From Tannerella sp. (GTDB lineage: Bacteria; Bacteroidota; Bacteroidia; Bacteroidales; Tannerellaceae), in the NCBI GenBank assembly GCA_031269635.1, contig JAISYY010000149.1, positions 1-13,079 on the forward strand: a stretch of 13,079 nt of DNA. Direction: 5' to 3'. Positions 6,956 to 13,079 of this stretch are shown in pieces. Positions within the stretch are counted from its first letter, which is position 1. Each line of letters starts with the position of its first letter. The notes under the pieces were generated by a model that saw only the letters and a program-made list of their open reading frames with translations, made no database searches and was not told the origin of the DNA. The position numbers and the translations under genes are program-made.

Positions 6956-7657
6956 TGTCGTTTTGCACCGGCGGAGTTCCTTGCGGTATGTGGCGGCTTT
7001 CCCGCCGGTGACTTTGTTCATCAGCGACCAGAACCCGTCGTCGTGATTCATTTCAACCGTATGGCATAACTCATGCAGCAGGACATAATCAACAAGATGT
7101 TCCGGCAATAACATGACGGATAAGGACAAATTTATATTTTTCCGCGACGTGCAACTGCCCCAGCGTGTGCGGCTATTGGTAATTTTCACCGCCGCATACC
7201 GGAACCCGTACTTCTCAGCCAAAGCATTTAACCGCAGGGGCAATACGCGTTTCGCCTCGTGCCGGAGCGTATCCTCTACCAGTTTCCACAGCGCCTGCTG
7301 CGTCCGTTCATCACGAAAATCCGTTTGTAGCGGGCATGAGATATGCAGGATGCCATTCTTCACACCGGCATAGAAATTATCAAGCGACGTGCGTTTTATC
7401 TGCAGCCTGAACGTCAAGGACTGCAATACCGTATTTTCATCAAGCAGCATACGTCCGGGCGACTGTTGCAGCATCCGAAGCAGGCGTCCGTATTGCTGAT
7501 TTATGAAAGACAACATTTCGCGCTCGCTGCCCCGGCGGGGTATCGTCGCATAAATACGGCCGCTATCGACCCTTAATGTATACCGGCGTGCACGGGGGTT
7601 GCGTCTCATGAGAATAATGCCCAAATCGCCTCCGGCTATTTCCTTATATTCAATCAT
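6923..7657 (-). CDS. YgjP-like zinc metallopeptidase (DUF45/SprT-like)
   Basis: The 244-aa protein matches the YgjP/DUF45 family of gluzincin-like metallopeptidases. Key features are the family signature RWGSC (165-169), NINLS (174-178), the zinc motif HELCH (H195, E196, H199) and the downstream NHDDGFW (204-210), whose His205 should be the third zinc ligand. There is no signal peptide, so it is cytoplasmic. Substrate is unknown. An in-frame ATG lies 6 codons upstream (7675), but it sits upstream of the -7 element at 7662-7669, so I use 7657. With this promoter the mRNA would be leaderless or nearly so. The gene overlaps the lipoprotein gene by 33 bp tail-to-tail. Confidence 0.88.
   Translation of the reverse strand: MIEYKEIAGGDLGIILMRRNPRARRYTLRVDSGRIYATIPRRGSEREMLSFINQQYGRLLRMLQQSPGRMLLDENTVLQSLTFRLQIKRTSLDNFYAGVKNGILHISCPLQTDFRDERTQQALWKLVEDTLRHEAKRVLPLRLNALAEKYGFRYAAVKITNSRTRWGSCTSRKNINLSLSVMLLPEHLVDYVLLHELCHTVEMNHDDGFWSLMNKVTGGKAATYRKELRRCKTTSSYFDNQIDA
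6966..7010. repeat. 9-bp inverted repeat with a competing inner hairpin near the metallopeptidase 3' end
   Basis: CACCGGCGG (6966-6974) is a perfect inverted repeat of CCGCCGGTG (7002-7010). GGCGG (6992-6996) can alternatively pair with CCGCC (7002-7006) around a 5-nt loop. Neither strand has a T run after the structure, so it is not a standard terminator. It lies inside the metallopeptidase coding region just past the convergent overlap. Confidence 0.45.
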
Positions 7658-7661
7658 GGCG

Positions 7662-7669
7662 CAAAAATA
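7662..7669 (-). promoter_or_regulatory. -7 element for the metallopeptidase gene, abutting the start codon
   Basis: Read on the minus strand this is TATTTTTG, an exact TAnnTTTG match. Only 4 nt separate it from the ATG at 7657, so transcription would start at or next to the start codon. No clear TTTG is seen at -33, which lowers confidence. Confidence 0.4.
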
Positions 7670-7680
7670 ATGCATTTTTT

Positions 7681-7711
7681 TTTGTATTAATTCCGGTTTG
7701 TCCTATATTTG
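7681..7711 (+). promoter_or_regulatory. Promoter of the orphan ECF sigma factor gene
   Basis: TTTG (7681-7684), a 19-nt spacer and TATATTTG (7704-7711) give a full match to the Bacteroides primary-sigma promoter. Transcription should start near 7715, leaving a leader of about 43 nt before the ATG at 7758. This argues against an in-frame ATG at 7698, which lies inside the promoter. Confidence 0.65.
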
Positions 7712-7757
7712 TCGAAATTTTAAAAGGGTGTTCTTAATTATATCTAATCTGACTAAG

Positions 7758-8375
7758 ATGAAAAAATGCTTTAACATACCGGATGAAGCTACCGACAAAG
7801 AGCTATTCGTACGGCTTCATAAAAGTGATGAAAACGCTTTCACCGTCATCTATGAACGTTATCACAAAAGGCTCTATATGATTGCCTGCAAATACTTAAA
7901 AGACCGGGAACTTGCAAAAGATGCGGTACAGCAGATTTTCCTGAAACTGTGGGAGTACCGGACCGCACAAAATATCCCCGTAAACTTGAAGAGTTATCTG
8001 TTTGTCATGCTGAAAAACCTTGTATTAAACGAAATACGCAACAATCTGACGGCAACGGAAAAAATCAATGAAATAATTCAGGCTTCCGAAGAAGCGGATA
8101 ATGAGTTTATCGCGGAAATAGAAAAAGAGGACTTAAAAGTACAACTGTACAAAGCAATCAATAATCTTCCCGAACAGAAGAAAACGGTTTGCCTGTATAA
8201 ACTGGAAGAGAACCTGTCAAATATGGAAATTGCCGGTAAAATGCAGATTTCCATACCAACCGTAAAAACACATTATTCGCAGGCTTTAAAACTCTTAAGA
8301 ACGTATTTCCATAAAATCATGATATTCATTCCGCTTTTTTGCGTGTGTTCGGGCCTTTTAAGTGATGTGAAATAA
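7758..8375 (+). CDS. ECF RNA polymerase sigma factor, orphan, with hydrophobic C-terminal tail
   Basis: The 205-aa protein is an extracytoplasmic-function sigma-70 factor. Region 2 (about 28-92) includes YHKRLYMIACKYLKDRELAKDAVQQ and IFLKLWE, the -10 recognition and core-binding helices. Region 4 (about 128-183) ends with the helix-turn-helix IPTVKTHYSQALKLL. It resembles the FecI-like Bacteroidetes group. Residues 187-201 (IMIFIPLFCVCSGLL) form a short hydrophobic tail beyond the DNA-binding domain. No anti-sigma gene follows it; the next genes are on the opposite strand, and the convergent gap is only 7 nt. It is therefore an orphan by position, or it answers to an anti-sigma factor elsewhere. 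The start is set by the promoter at 7681-7711. Confidence 0.88.
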   Translation: MKKCFNIPDEATDKELFVRLHKSDENAFTVIYERYHKRLYMIACKYLKDRELAKDAVQQIFLKLWEYRTAQNIPVNLKSYLFVMLKNLVLNEIRNNLTATEKINEIIQASEEADNEFIAEIEKEDLKVQLYKAINNLPEQKKTVCLYKLEENLSNMEIAGKMQISIPTVKTHYSQALKLLRTYFHKIMIFIPLFCVCSGLLSDVK

Positions 8376-8382
8376 ACAAGAA

Positions 8383-9933
8383 TTACTGATTCACAAACAC
8401 CTCGGTAAGGTTATTGATTAAGGCTTCCGTCAGGTGTTCTTCCGGCAGGATGATGTTGAAGTTCTCCCAGAAATCCCGGTCATAGCCATGCTTTGTTTCG
8501 GCGAAGATACGGGTGGGCGACAGGCGTTCGTTTTTTTGGAAAGGTTTTACGTCTTCCGTATCTACTTTGCACGTTACCATTTCAAACCAGAACTTCAGCG
8601 GCGAACCGAACAGGCGTTTTTTACGCCGCACTTTAAATTCGATGTCTCCGCGTATGTGGCTGATATGGTAAATCCCGTTTTCGGCCGGTTTGTACGAAAC
8701 GATATACCCGGCGTGTTGCAGATCAATCTTCAGGCCGGCGGCTTTCCTGTCGACAAACATGTTCGTTGCTTTGCTTATCATGACGGGATTTACTTTAAAC
8801 CGGATTTCAACCAGCGCTTTGCTATCCCTTTCGATAAACAGTTCTCCCGTGTAGAGCGGTTCCCGGATGTATTCCTTCTGCCGGAACAGGATGACGTTCA
8901 CCATGCGGCCGTCGATGACGTCCAGTCCCTTGTGCGCGTACAGGTAGAGCGGTTCGCTGCCGGGATTGATAAAATCCGGCAGTTCTTTCATAATATCCAG
9001 TATAAGGCAGGAATTGACGCCCGACCGCATTTTGGGGAAGATCGTATCGGAGCGCTGCCGGTCGACGAAACGGCGTTTTTTTATCAGTTTCACCTGGTCG
9101 TCTGCTGCCGGGCGGTCATATCCCGTTTTGTAGATCCGGAGTATGGATTCCGTCAGGTCAATGTTTTTACGGCGGTGATCAATCCCTTCCCGGTAAAACG
9201 ACGTCAGGTAAACGGGATCGGCGGAGTAGTTAACCGGACGGCAACGTATCATCTCGTCCAGTATTTGTGCGGGATTGGCGTATCTTACGACGATTTCCTG
9301 CAAAGGGACAAATTGCGGTTTCATCGCCAACTCAACATTTTTACCGTCCAGTAATTCCGCCTCCATGTCGATACTTTCGTATCCGATGTGCGAGAAACGC
9401 ATTTTATACCGGCGGAGGGAATCCGGCAAGGTGAGTTGAAAGGCGCCGTCCTGATTGCTGACGGTTCCCGTCGTCGTGTTCAGGACGCCGACGGATACGA
9501 AGGACAGCGGGCTTCCGGTTTCATCGTCGGAGAGCGTTCCCCTGACCGTAAAATGCGAATCCTGCACAGGCTCTTCCGCCCGGGGGACACGGGCCGGTTC
9601 GTCCGGCAGGCGCAGCAGGAGGTACGCCCCCTGTATGTCTAATTTCAGGCGATTATTCCCGGTAATCAGGTAAATGGCATTGCGCAGCGAATAGTCGCCT
9701 TTAGGAACCGTTATTCTTTTATCGTTGTTTATGACCTGGCTGTCGTAAACGAATAAATAGCCGGACTGTTCGGATATATCTTTCAGCAATTCAAAAACCG
9801 TGCCTTTGTTTACGGCGATATGCACGGTTTGATCAAACGCATCGCCGTCATCAGCCTGCATGCCTGTCGCTGTGAAACAGATAAACATGCAGGCGATAAG
9901 GCGGCGCAGTGAGATATTTCCCGTTTGATCCAT
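8383..9933 (-). CDS. Exported STN + carboxypeptidase-regulatory-like protein without TonB plug or barrel
   Basis: The 516-aa protein has an N-terminal signal peptide (hydrophobic core around LIACMFICFTATG, likely cleavage after MQA). Residues 36-107 form an STN (secretin/TonB short N-terminal) domain, the fold by which TonB-dependent receptors signal to FecR proteins. Residues 128-217 form a carboxypeptidase-regulatory-like beta-sandwich with TGTVSNQDGAFQL and SHIGYES. Residues 220-516 are a soluble-looking domain with LTSFYREGIDHRRKNIDLTE, GELFIERD and a final DFWENFNII. This is not followed by a plug or a ~22-strand barrel as in SusC/FecA, and no large gap exists for one. It starts 9 nt after the FecR-type gene and is the last gene of the unit. 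Its C-terminal region is paralogous to the protein at 11410-12681. Periplasmic or outer-membrane-associated location is inferred. Confidence 0.8.
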   Translation of the reverse strand: MDQTGNISLRRLIACMFICFTATGMQADDGDAFDQTVHIAVNKGTVFELLKDISEQSGYLFVYDSQVINNDKRITVPKGDYSLRNAIYLITGNNRLKLDIQGAYLLLRLPDEPARVPRAEEPVQDSHFTVRGTLSDDETGSPLSFVSVGVLNTTTGTVSNQDGAFQLTLPDSLRRYKMRFSHIGYESIDMEAELLDGKNVELAMKPQFVPLQEIVVRYANPAQILDEMIRCRPVNYSADPVYLTSFYREGIDHRRKNIDLTESILRIYKTGYDRPAADDQVKLIKKRRFVDRQRSDTIFPKMRSGVNSCLILDIMKELPDFINPGSEPLYLYAHKGLDVIDGRMVNVILFRQKEYIREPLYTGELFIERDSKALVEIRFKVNPVMISKATNMFVDRKAAGLKIDLQHAGYIVSYKPAENGIYHISHIRGDIEFKVRRKKRLFGSPLKFWFEMVTCKVDTEDVKPFQKNERLSPTRIFAETKHGYDRDFWENFNIILPEEHLTEALINNLTEVFVNQ

Positions 9934-9942
9934 TTTGAAAAG

Positions 9943-10830
9943 CTATTCTTTTTTCGAGATGTAAATTATATTTTCATCCTGCGAGCGCCGCAGGTTTAAA
10001 ACCAGGCAGATTATTTCTGCGATTTCCGGGAGGTTATTTCCAAGAGTGACGGGGATTGTCAGCGAGCGGTTTTCGAGTTCCGGATCTATTTGTATGCGGA
10101 TGGAATCCGAATGTGTATTTATGATTGTGACAATATTTCCCAAGTGTTCATCTTTGAAATGGATCCGCCCGAAATTCCCGTCAGGCTGCCGGCGGTCTGT
10201 TTTACTCAGCCGTTGCCGTTCCGCATCGAGGAACACCGTTTCCCCGGCCTTTACGGAAACGGTCTGCTGCCGTTTTTTCAGGGATACGCGAACCTCCCCG
10301 TCCCGTACGGATAACAGGAACGAAGAAGCGTCTTTACTTCTTACGTTAAAGGCCGTTCCCGTTACTTCGACGGTTGCCGGGCCGGTATTGATAACAAACG
10401 GACACCCGTCATTCCGGTTTATTTCAAAAAACGCTTCGCCGTTCAATATGACTTCGCGCCTGTCTTCGGCGAATTTATCGGGATATTTCAGCGAAGTCTG
10501 CTCCGATAAATATACGACCGAGCCGTCCTGAAGCATTGTCGCCAGCGTGAGCGCATTCGCTTCGTTATGCAGGACAAGGAGTTCTTTTTCCGGAGCCTGT
10601 GTCCGGCCGGTAATGTATAAAGCGGAAAAAACGCCTGCCAATAAAACGGCAATGGCTGCCGCCCACGTGGAGAACTTCACGGTGTGCCGTTCTTCAGCCC
10701 GGGAAGCCGCGCTCCATAACGCGCTTCCCGGTACATTCGCATCCGGGAGCAGTCCGTCCCGTTCAAATCTTTTGTACAGACGTTCCCAGGCCCTGTCTGC
10801 CATTCTATTTTCTTTTTCTTTAAAAACCAT
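9943..10830 (-). CDS. FecR-type anti-sigma factor
   Basis: The 295-aa inner-membrane protein should hold the ECF sigma factor encoded just upstream and release it on a periplasmic signal. A short cytoplasmic segment (residues 1-53, with DRAWERLYKRFERDG) precedes one transmembrane helix (about 55-74, WAAAIAVLLAGVFSALYI). The periplasmic part has a FecR domain (about 98-185, with LKYPDKFAEDRREVILNGEA and VTGTAFNVRS) and a C-terminal DUF4974 domain (about 222-292), itself STN-like in topology. Its start overlaps the sigma gene by 11 nt, indicating coupling. A second in-frame ATG at 10803, preceded by an A-rich stretch, would give 286 aa and cannot be excluded. Confidence 0.9.
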   Translation of the reverse strand: MVFKEKENRMADRAWERLYKRFERDGLLPDANVPGSALWSAASRAEERHTVKFSTWAAAIAVLLAGVFSALYITGRTQAPEKELLVLHNEANALTLATMLQDGSVVYLSEQTSLKYPDKFAEDRREVILNGEAFFEINRNDGCPFVINTGPATVEVTGTAFNVRSKDASSFLLSVRDGEVRVSLKKRQQTVSVKAGETVFLDAERQRLSKTDRRQPDGNFGRIHFKDEHLGNIVTIINTHSDSIRIQIDPELENRSLTIPVTLGNNLPEIAEIICLVLNLRRSQDENIIYISKKE

Positions 10831-11368
10831 GATTATAAGTATATTTTTCTATTTCCTGCCGTAATGTTTTATAGACTTTTGTCATTTCTGCTTCTACTGT
10901 TTTTACAGAAATAGAAAGGCTTTCGGCAATTTCTTTATATTTTTTCCCGTCCAGGCGGTGCATTTTAAAGATCTGCAAGCGCCGTTTGGGCAGTTTGTTC
11001 AATGTTACATTGACCAGATTTTCCAGTTCCCTGTATTCCATCTGCTCCTGTGGCGAAGGTTCGCTTGCGGCATCCGGCAAGCTTTTCAGATAGCGTTCGC
11101 GTACCGACAGATTTTCCAGGTAACGGAGCGACAGGTTTCTTACCGCCCCATAAAGATAGTTTTTGACGGAATGTGAAATCCGGACAGTCTCCCGGTCTCG
11201 CCAGATGTTGTAAAAAACATCCTGTACCACTTCCTCCGAAACGTCTTTACGGCCGGTTATGCCGGATGAATACAGACAAAGAGGCGCATAATACAGGCGA
11301 AAAACTTTTTCAAATGTTTCGATGTCTCCCTCTTTGATCTTTCCGAATATAACGATGTCATTAAGCAT
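10820..11368 (-). CDS. ECF RNA polymerase sigma factor (FecI-like) paired with FecR
   Basis: The 182-aa protein has sigma region 2 (about 20-86), including FRLYYAPLCLYSSGITG, VSEEVVQDVFYNIW and the loop leading to NYLYGAVRNLSLRYL. Region 4 (about 117-170) contains LPKRRLQIFKMHRLDGKKYK and the helix-turn-helix ISVKTVEAEMTKVYKTLR. This is the usual Bacteroidota RpoE/FecI-like architecture and length. It overlaps its anti-sigma gene by 11 nt and starts 41 nt after the upstream exported-protein gene. The target promoter is not known; the unit itself is a natural candidate for autoregulation, but no ECF-type promoter could be identified by eye. Confidence 0.92.
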   Translation of the reverse strand: MLNDIVIFGKIKEGDIETFEKVFRLYYAPLCLYSSGITGRKDVSEEVVQDVFYNIWRDRETVRISHSVKNYLYGAVRNLSLRYLENLSVRERYLKSLPDAASEPSPQEQMEYRELENLVNVTLNKLPKRRLQIFKMHRLDGKKYKEIAESLSISVKTVEAEMTKVYKTLRQEIEKYTYNHGF

Positions 11369-11396
11369 AAAACCGGTCTTGTATGAATAAGAAGAT

Positions 11397-11404
11397 CAAA
11401 AGTA
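11397..11404 (-). promoter_or_regulatory. Possible internal -7 element before the ECF sigma gene
   Basis: Read on the minus strand this is TACTTTTG, matching TAnnTTTG, 28 nt upstream of the sigma ATG and in the 41-nt gap after the 11410 gene. No TTTG is seen at -33. It could give sigma/anti-sigma expression independent of the upstream gene. Confidence 0.35.
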
Positions 11405-11409
11405 CAACA

Positions 11410-12681
11410 TTATTGTGATTTCCGGTGCTGTTTTTTCAATTTATTTACTGCATTTTCCAACGATTCCGTCGGTTCGATAATATTGTACATGCCCCAAAAG
11501 TTCTCATCCTGATACAGCGCGACTTCCTGGCTTAGCGACTGGCGCAGGGAGAAGGCTTCCCTGGCCGGTATTTTGGCGACATTCCGGTCTGTCCGGTCGG
11601 TAATTACCGTTTCGCCGCATACGGTATAGTTTGTCGCGAAAAGTTTCCGTTTCCAGTCGCATTTGAATTTGATGTCGTTGCGGATATAGTTCAGGTATGT
11701 TTTGTCGCCCTGCTGCTTATACGTGACGACGTAGGCGACTTCTTCCGGTATGAAACGCAGTCCTCTGGGTTTCTCGATGAGTATGGTATTAATCACTTTC
11801 TGCCTGTCGCGCATGTCTATTTTAAATTCGGCGCGGGTGAACGACAATGTTTCCCGGTCAATATAAAACGTGCCGATGTACAGCGGGTATGGCAAAATCA
11901 TCTGCGGTTCGAAATGAACGACATACTGGATGCGGTCGTTAATCGTGGTTGTTTCTCCCATTTTGTATGTATAATACTGGATGATTTCCTGTTCAAGCAG
12001 GAAATACGGGTTTTTAACGATGTCCATGTATACGGTCATATTCGGGCCGCCCTGCAATTTCACGCTCAGCGTATCGGAAATTTTCGGACTTATCAGTTTG
12101 CGCCCTTTAAGGATTTTCACCCTGTCCAGATCGGCCGGTTGATTGTACGGTCCTTTGTATATTTCGATGACCGCCTCCGAGATATTTATGTACCGGCGGC
12201 GCTTTTGAATAGTTTCCCGGTAAAACCCCGTCAGGCTGTTCGGATTCAGGACGTAATTATTTTCCACTTTCTCAAGCGCCGCCTTTATCAGGTCGCGGGG
12301 ATTCCTCCAACTGAATACCTGAATTTCACTTAACACGTACGATTCCGGTGTGATATAGAAAGTCCGTCCTTCGTGACTGTTTCCGTTAATCGCAATCCTT
12401 GCATTGTAATAACCGATACAGGAGAGCTGGATTTCCTTCACGTTTAAATCCTTATTTATCTTAAACGTAAATTCCCCGTCTTCGTTTGTGATAGTTCCCG
12501 TATTGGCGCCTATGGCCGAGACGTTCACATATTCGACAGCCTTCTTTGTCCGCAGATCCTTCACTACACCGCTGATCGTGTAAAAATCGCCGGTATCATC
12601 CTGCGCATGGGCCGTCATACCGTTGCCTGATAATGATATTATCAGTACTAAACACATAGTTAATAAACGTTTTGTTTCCAT
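11410..12681 (-). CDS. Exported carboxypeptidase-regulatory-like domain protein, paralogue of the STN protein
   Basis: The 423-aa protein has a signal peptide (METKRLLTMCLVLIISLSG, likely cleavage after AHA at residue 26). Residues 34-123 form a carboxypeptidase-regulatory-like domain (VVKDLRTKKAVEYVNV, TGTITNEDGEF, SCIGYYN, LSEIQV). Residues 127-423 are a domain shared with the 8383-9933 protein: LTGFYRETIQKRRRYINISE, GTFYIDRETLSF, a middle YLNYIRNDIKFKC and a final NFWGMYNIIEP. It lacks the STN domain. Many Bacteroidota proteins have this layout and no established function; it is not a peptidase despite the domain name, and no catalytic residues are visible. It is the first gene of the four-gene unit ending at 8383. 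Confidence 0.8.
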   Translation of the reverse strand: METKRLLTMCLVLIISLSGNGMTAHAQDDTGDFYTISGVVKDLRTKKAVEYVNVSAIGANTGTITNEDGEFTFKINKDLNVKEIQLSCIGYYNARIAINGNSHEGRTFYITPESYVLSEIQVFSWRNPRDLIKAALEKVENNYVLNPNSLTGFYRETIQKRRRYINISEAVIEIYKGPYNQPADLDRVKILKGRKLISPKISDTLSVKLQGGPNMTVYMDIVKNPYFLLEQEIIQYYTYKMGETTTINDRIQYVVHFEPQMILPYPLYIGTFYIDRETLSFTRAEFKIDMRDRQKVINTILIEKPRGLRFIPEEVAYVVTYKQQGDKTYLNYIRNDIKFKCDWKRKLFATNYTVCGETVITDRTDRNVAKIPAREAFSLRQSLSQEVALYQDENFWGMYNIIEPTESLENAVNKLKKQHRKSQ

Positions 12682-12828
12682 TTGAATAATATTTAGAGAT
12701 TAATAGTAAATGCATTTTGAAATTATGATCGGCGAGATGATAAAAACCCTACAAAAAAAGGAAGATTTTTTTGTATTATATGTTCCGGTCAACTATATAT
12801 GCCCTCATTTCATATTAAAATAACATTT
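12682..12828. other. Divergent A/T-rich intergenic region
   Basis: This 147-base region separates the leftward exported-protein gene from the rightward hydrolase-like gene. A plausible rightward promoter lies inside it (12770-12801). For the leftward unit I found no convincing TTTG/TAnnTTTG pair at correct spacing, which would be consistent with an alternative sigma factor, though not evidence for it. Confidence 0.5.
12770..12801 (+). promoter_or_regulatory. Promoter candidate for the hydrolase-like gene
   Basis: TTTG (12770-12773) is followed after 20 nt by TATATATG (12794-12801), one base off TAnnTTTG. The ATG at 12829 lies 27 nt further on. Confidence 0.45.
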
Positions 12829-13079
12829 ATGATAAAAAAATTATTTATGTTCGCCGGGATAGCGTTTCCGTTATTGTTCCCCCATACTCGCGTTCGTGCG
12901 GACGAACCGGGGAATAAAATCCCGAAACGAATCGTAAGTGTGATGGACAGCAGCATTCACATGGCCGTGGAAGACCTGTTCGACGCGACCGGCTACGTCA
13001 TTACCCATGCCGCCGAATGGCAGATTGACCCGGGAAAAATCATTTCATGCGGTTCAAGCGCCGGTGCAATAACCGTATT
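12829..13079 (+). CDS. Secreted alpha/beta-hydrolase-like protein, 5' part (runs off the window)
   Basis: The open frame begins at ATG 12829 and continues past the right edge (83 codons visible). A signal peptide is clear: MIKK, a hydrophobic core LFMFAGIAFPLLFP, and a probable cleavage after VRA (residue 24). The mature part contains MAVEDLFDATGYVITHAAEW, then IDPGKIISCGSSAGAITV. GSSAGA fits the G-x-S-x-G nucleophile elbow of serine esterases/lipases, preceded by the usual helix and strand. In related secreted hydrolases about 70-100 residues, including the HGG oxyanion-hole motif, come before this helix; here only about 15 residues separate the signal peptide from it. So the gene is either an internally deleted copy or a divergent short variant. 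The rest of the catalytic triad is outside the window. Confidence 0.65.
   Translation, partial: MIKKLFMFAGIAFPLLFPHTRVRADEPGNKIPKRIVSVMDSSIHMAVEDLFDATGYVITHAAEWQIDPGKIISCGSSAGAITV

Noticed and set aside
8366..8395. 6-bp inverted repeat TGTGAA/TTCACA between the convergent sigma and STN genes
   Set aside because: The stem is short, the 18-nt spacer long and no T run follows, so it is not supported as a terminator or operator.
8434..9354. 306-codon plus-strand open frame opposite the STN protein
   Set aside because: Its length is a by-product of the GC-biased codon use of the real gene. Its protein shows no domain, while the minus-strand product has a signal peptide and clear STN and regulatory-like domains.
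11410..12681. Reading the carboxypeptidase-regulatory-like protein as an actual peptidase
   Set aside because: Only the non-catalytic beta-sandwich is present; no zinc-binding or catalytic carboxypeptidase residues are visible.

Overview
The window looks like chromosomal DNA of a Bacteroidales bacterium (phylum Bacteroidota). The reasons are: a fumarate reductase/succinate dehydrogenase iron-sulfur subunit tail of Bacteroides type; a DUF3822-like gene coupled to rsmD; a Cbp1-like lipoprotein; FecI/FecR signalling with STN and carboxypeptidase-regulatory-like domains; near absence of Shine-Dalgarno sequences; and repeated promoter-like elements of the Bacteroidota form TTTG-N19/20-TAnnTTTG. 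A Tannerellaceae/Dysgonomonadaceae-like source is plausible, but the family cannot be fixed by eye. I saw no insertion sequence, tRNA, rRNA, CRISPR array or phage gene.

Left part (1-6955), mostly housekeeping. The 3' end of frdB/sdhB is followed by a terminator and a ~500-base gene-free stretch. That stretch holds a well-formed promoter and a structured, terminator-ended transcript of about 200 nt (416-613), a candidate small RNA of the size expected for the 6S/Bacteroidales-1 class. A leftward operon (2612 to 612) encodes a small membrane-anchored protein, a DUF3822-like protein and the 16S rRNA m2G966 methyltransferase RsmD. Divergent from it is a RecD2/Pif1-like SF1B helicase. Next comes a rightward pair: an uncharacterised protein with conserved ends and a long Pro/Ala/Thr-rich linker, and the 16S rRNA C1402 2'-O-methyltransferase RsmI. 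A coiled-coil lipoprotein (Cbp1-like) follows and overlaps tail-to-tail with a YgjP-type zinc metallopeptidase.

Right part (7657-13079), envelope signalling. The metallopeptidase and an orphan ECF sigma factor are transcribed divergently from a ~100-base spacer with two back-to-back promoter elements. Facing them is a four-gene leftward unit (12681 to 8383): a secreted carboxypeptidase-regulatory-like protein, a second ECF sigma factor, its FecR-type anti-sigma factor (overlapping by 11 nt), and a secreted protein that begins with an STN signalling domain but has no TonB plug or barrel. The first and last proteins of this unit are paralogues; only the last carries the STN domain, so the sigma/anti-sigma pair sits between two related exported proteins. 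The most noteworthy idea in the window is that this is a trans-envelope sigma switch whose sensor is not a TonB-dependent transporter. At the right edge starts a secreted alpha/beta-hydrolase-like gene that appears to lack the N-terminal HGG/oxyanion part of the fold.
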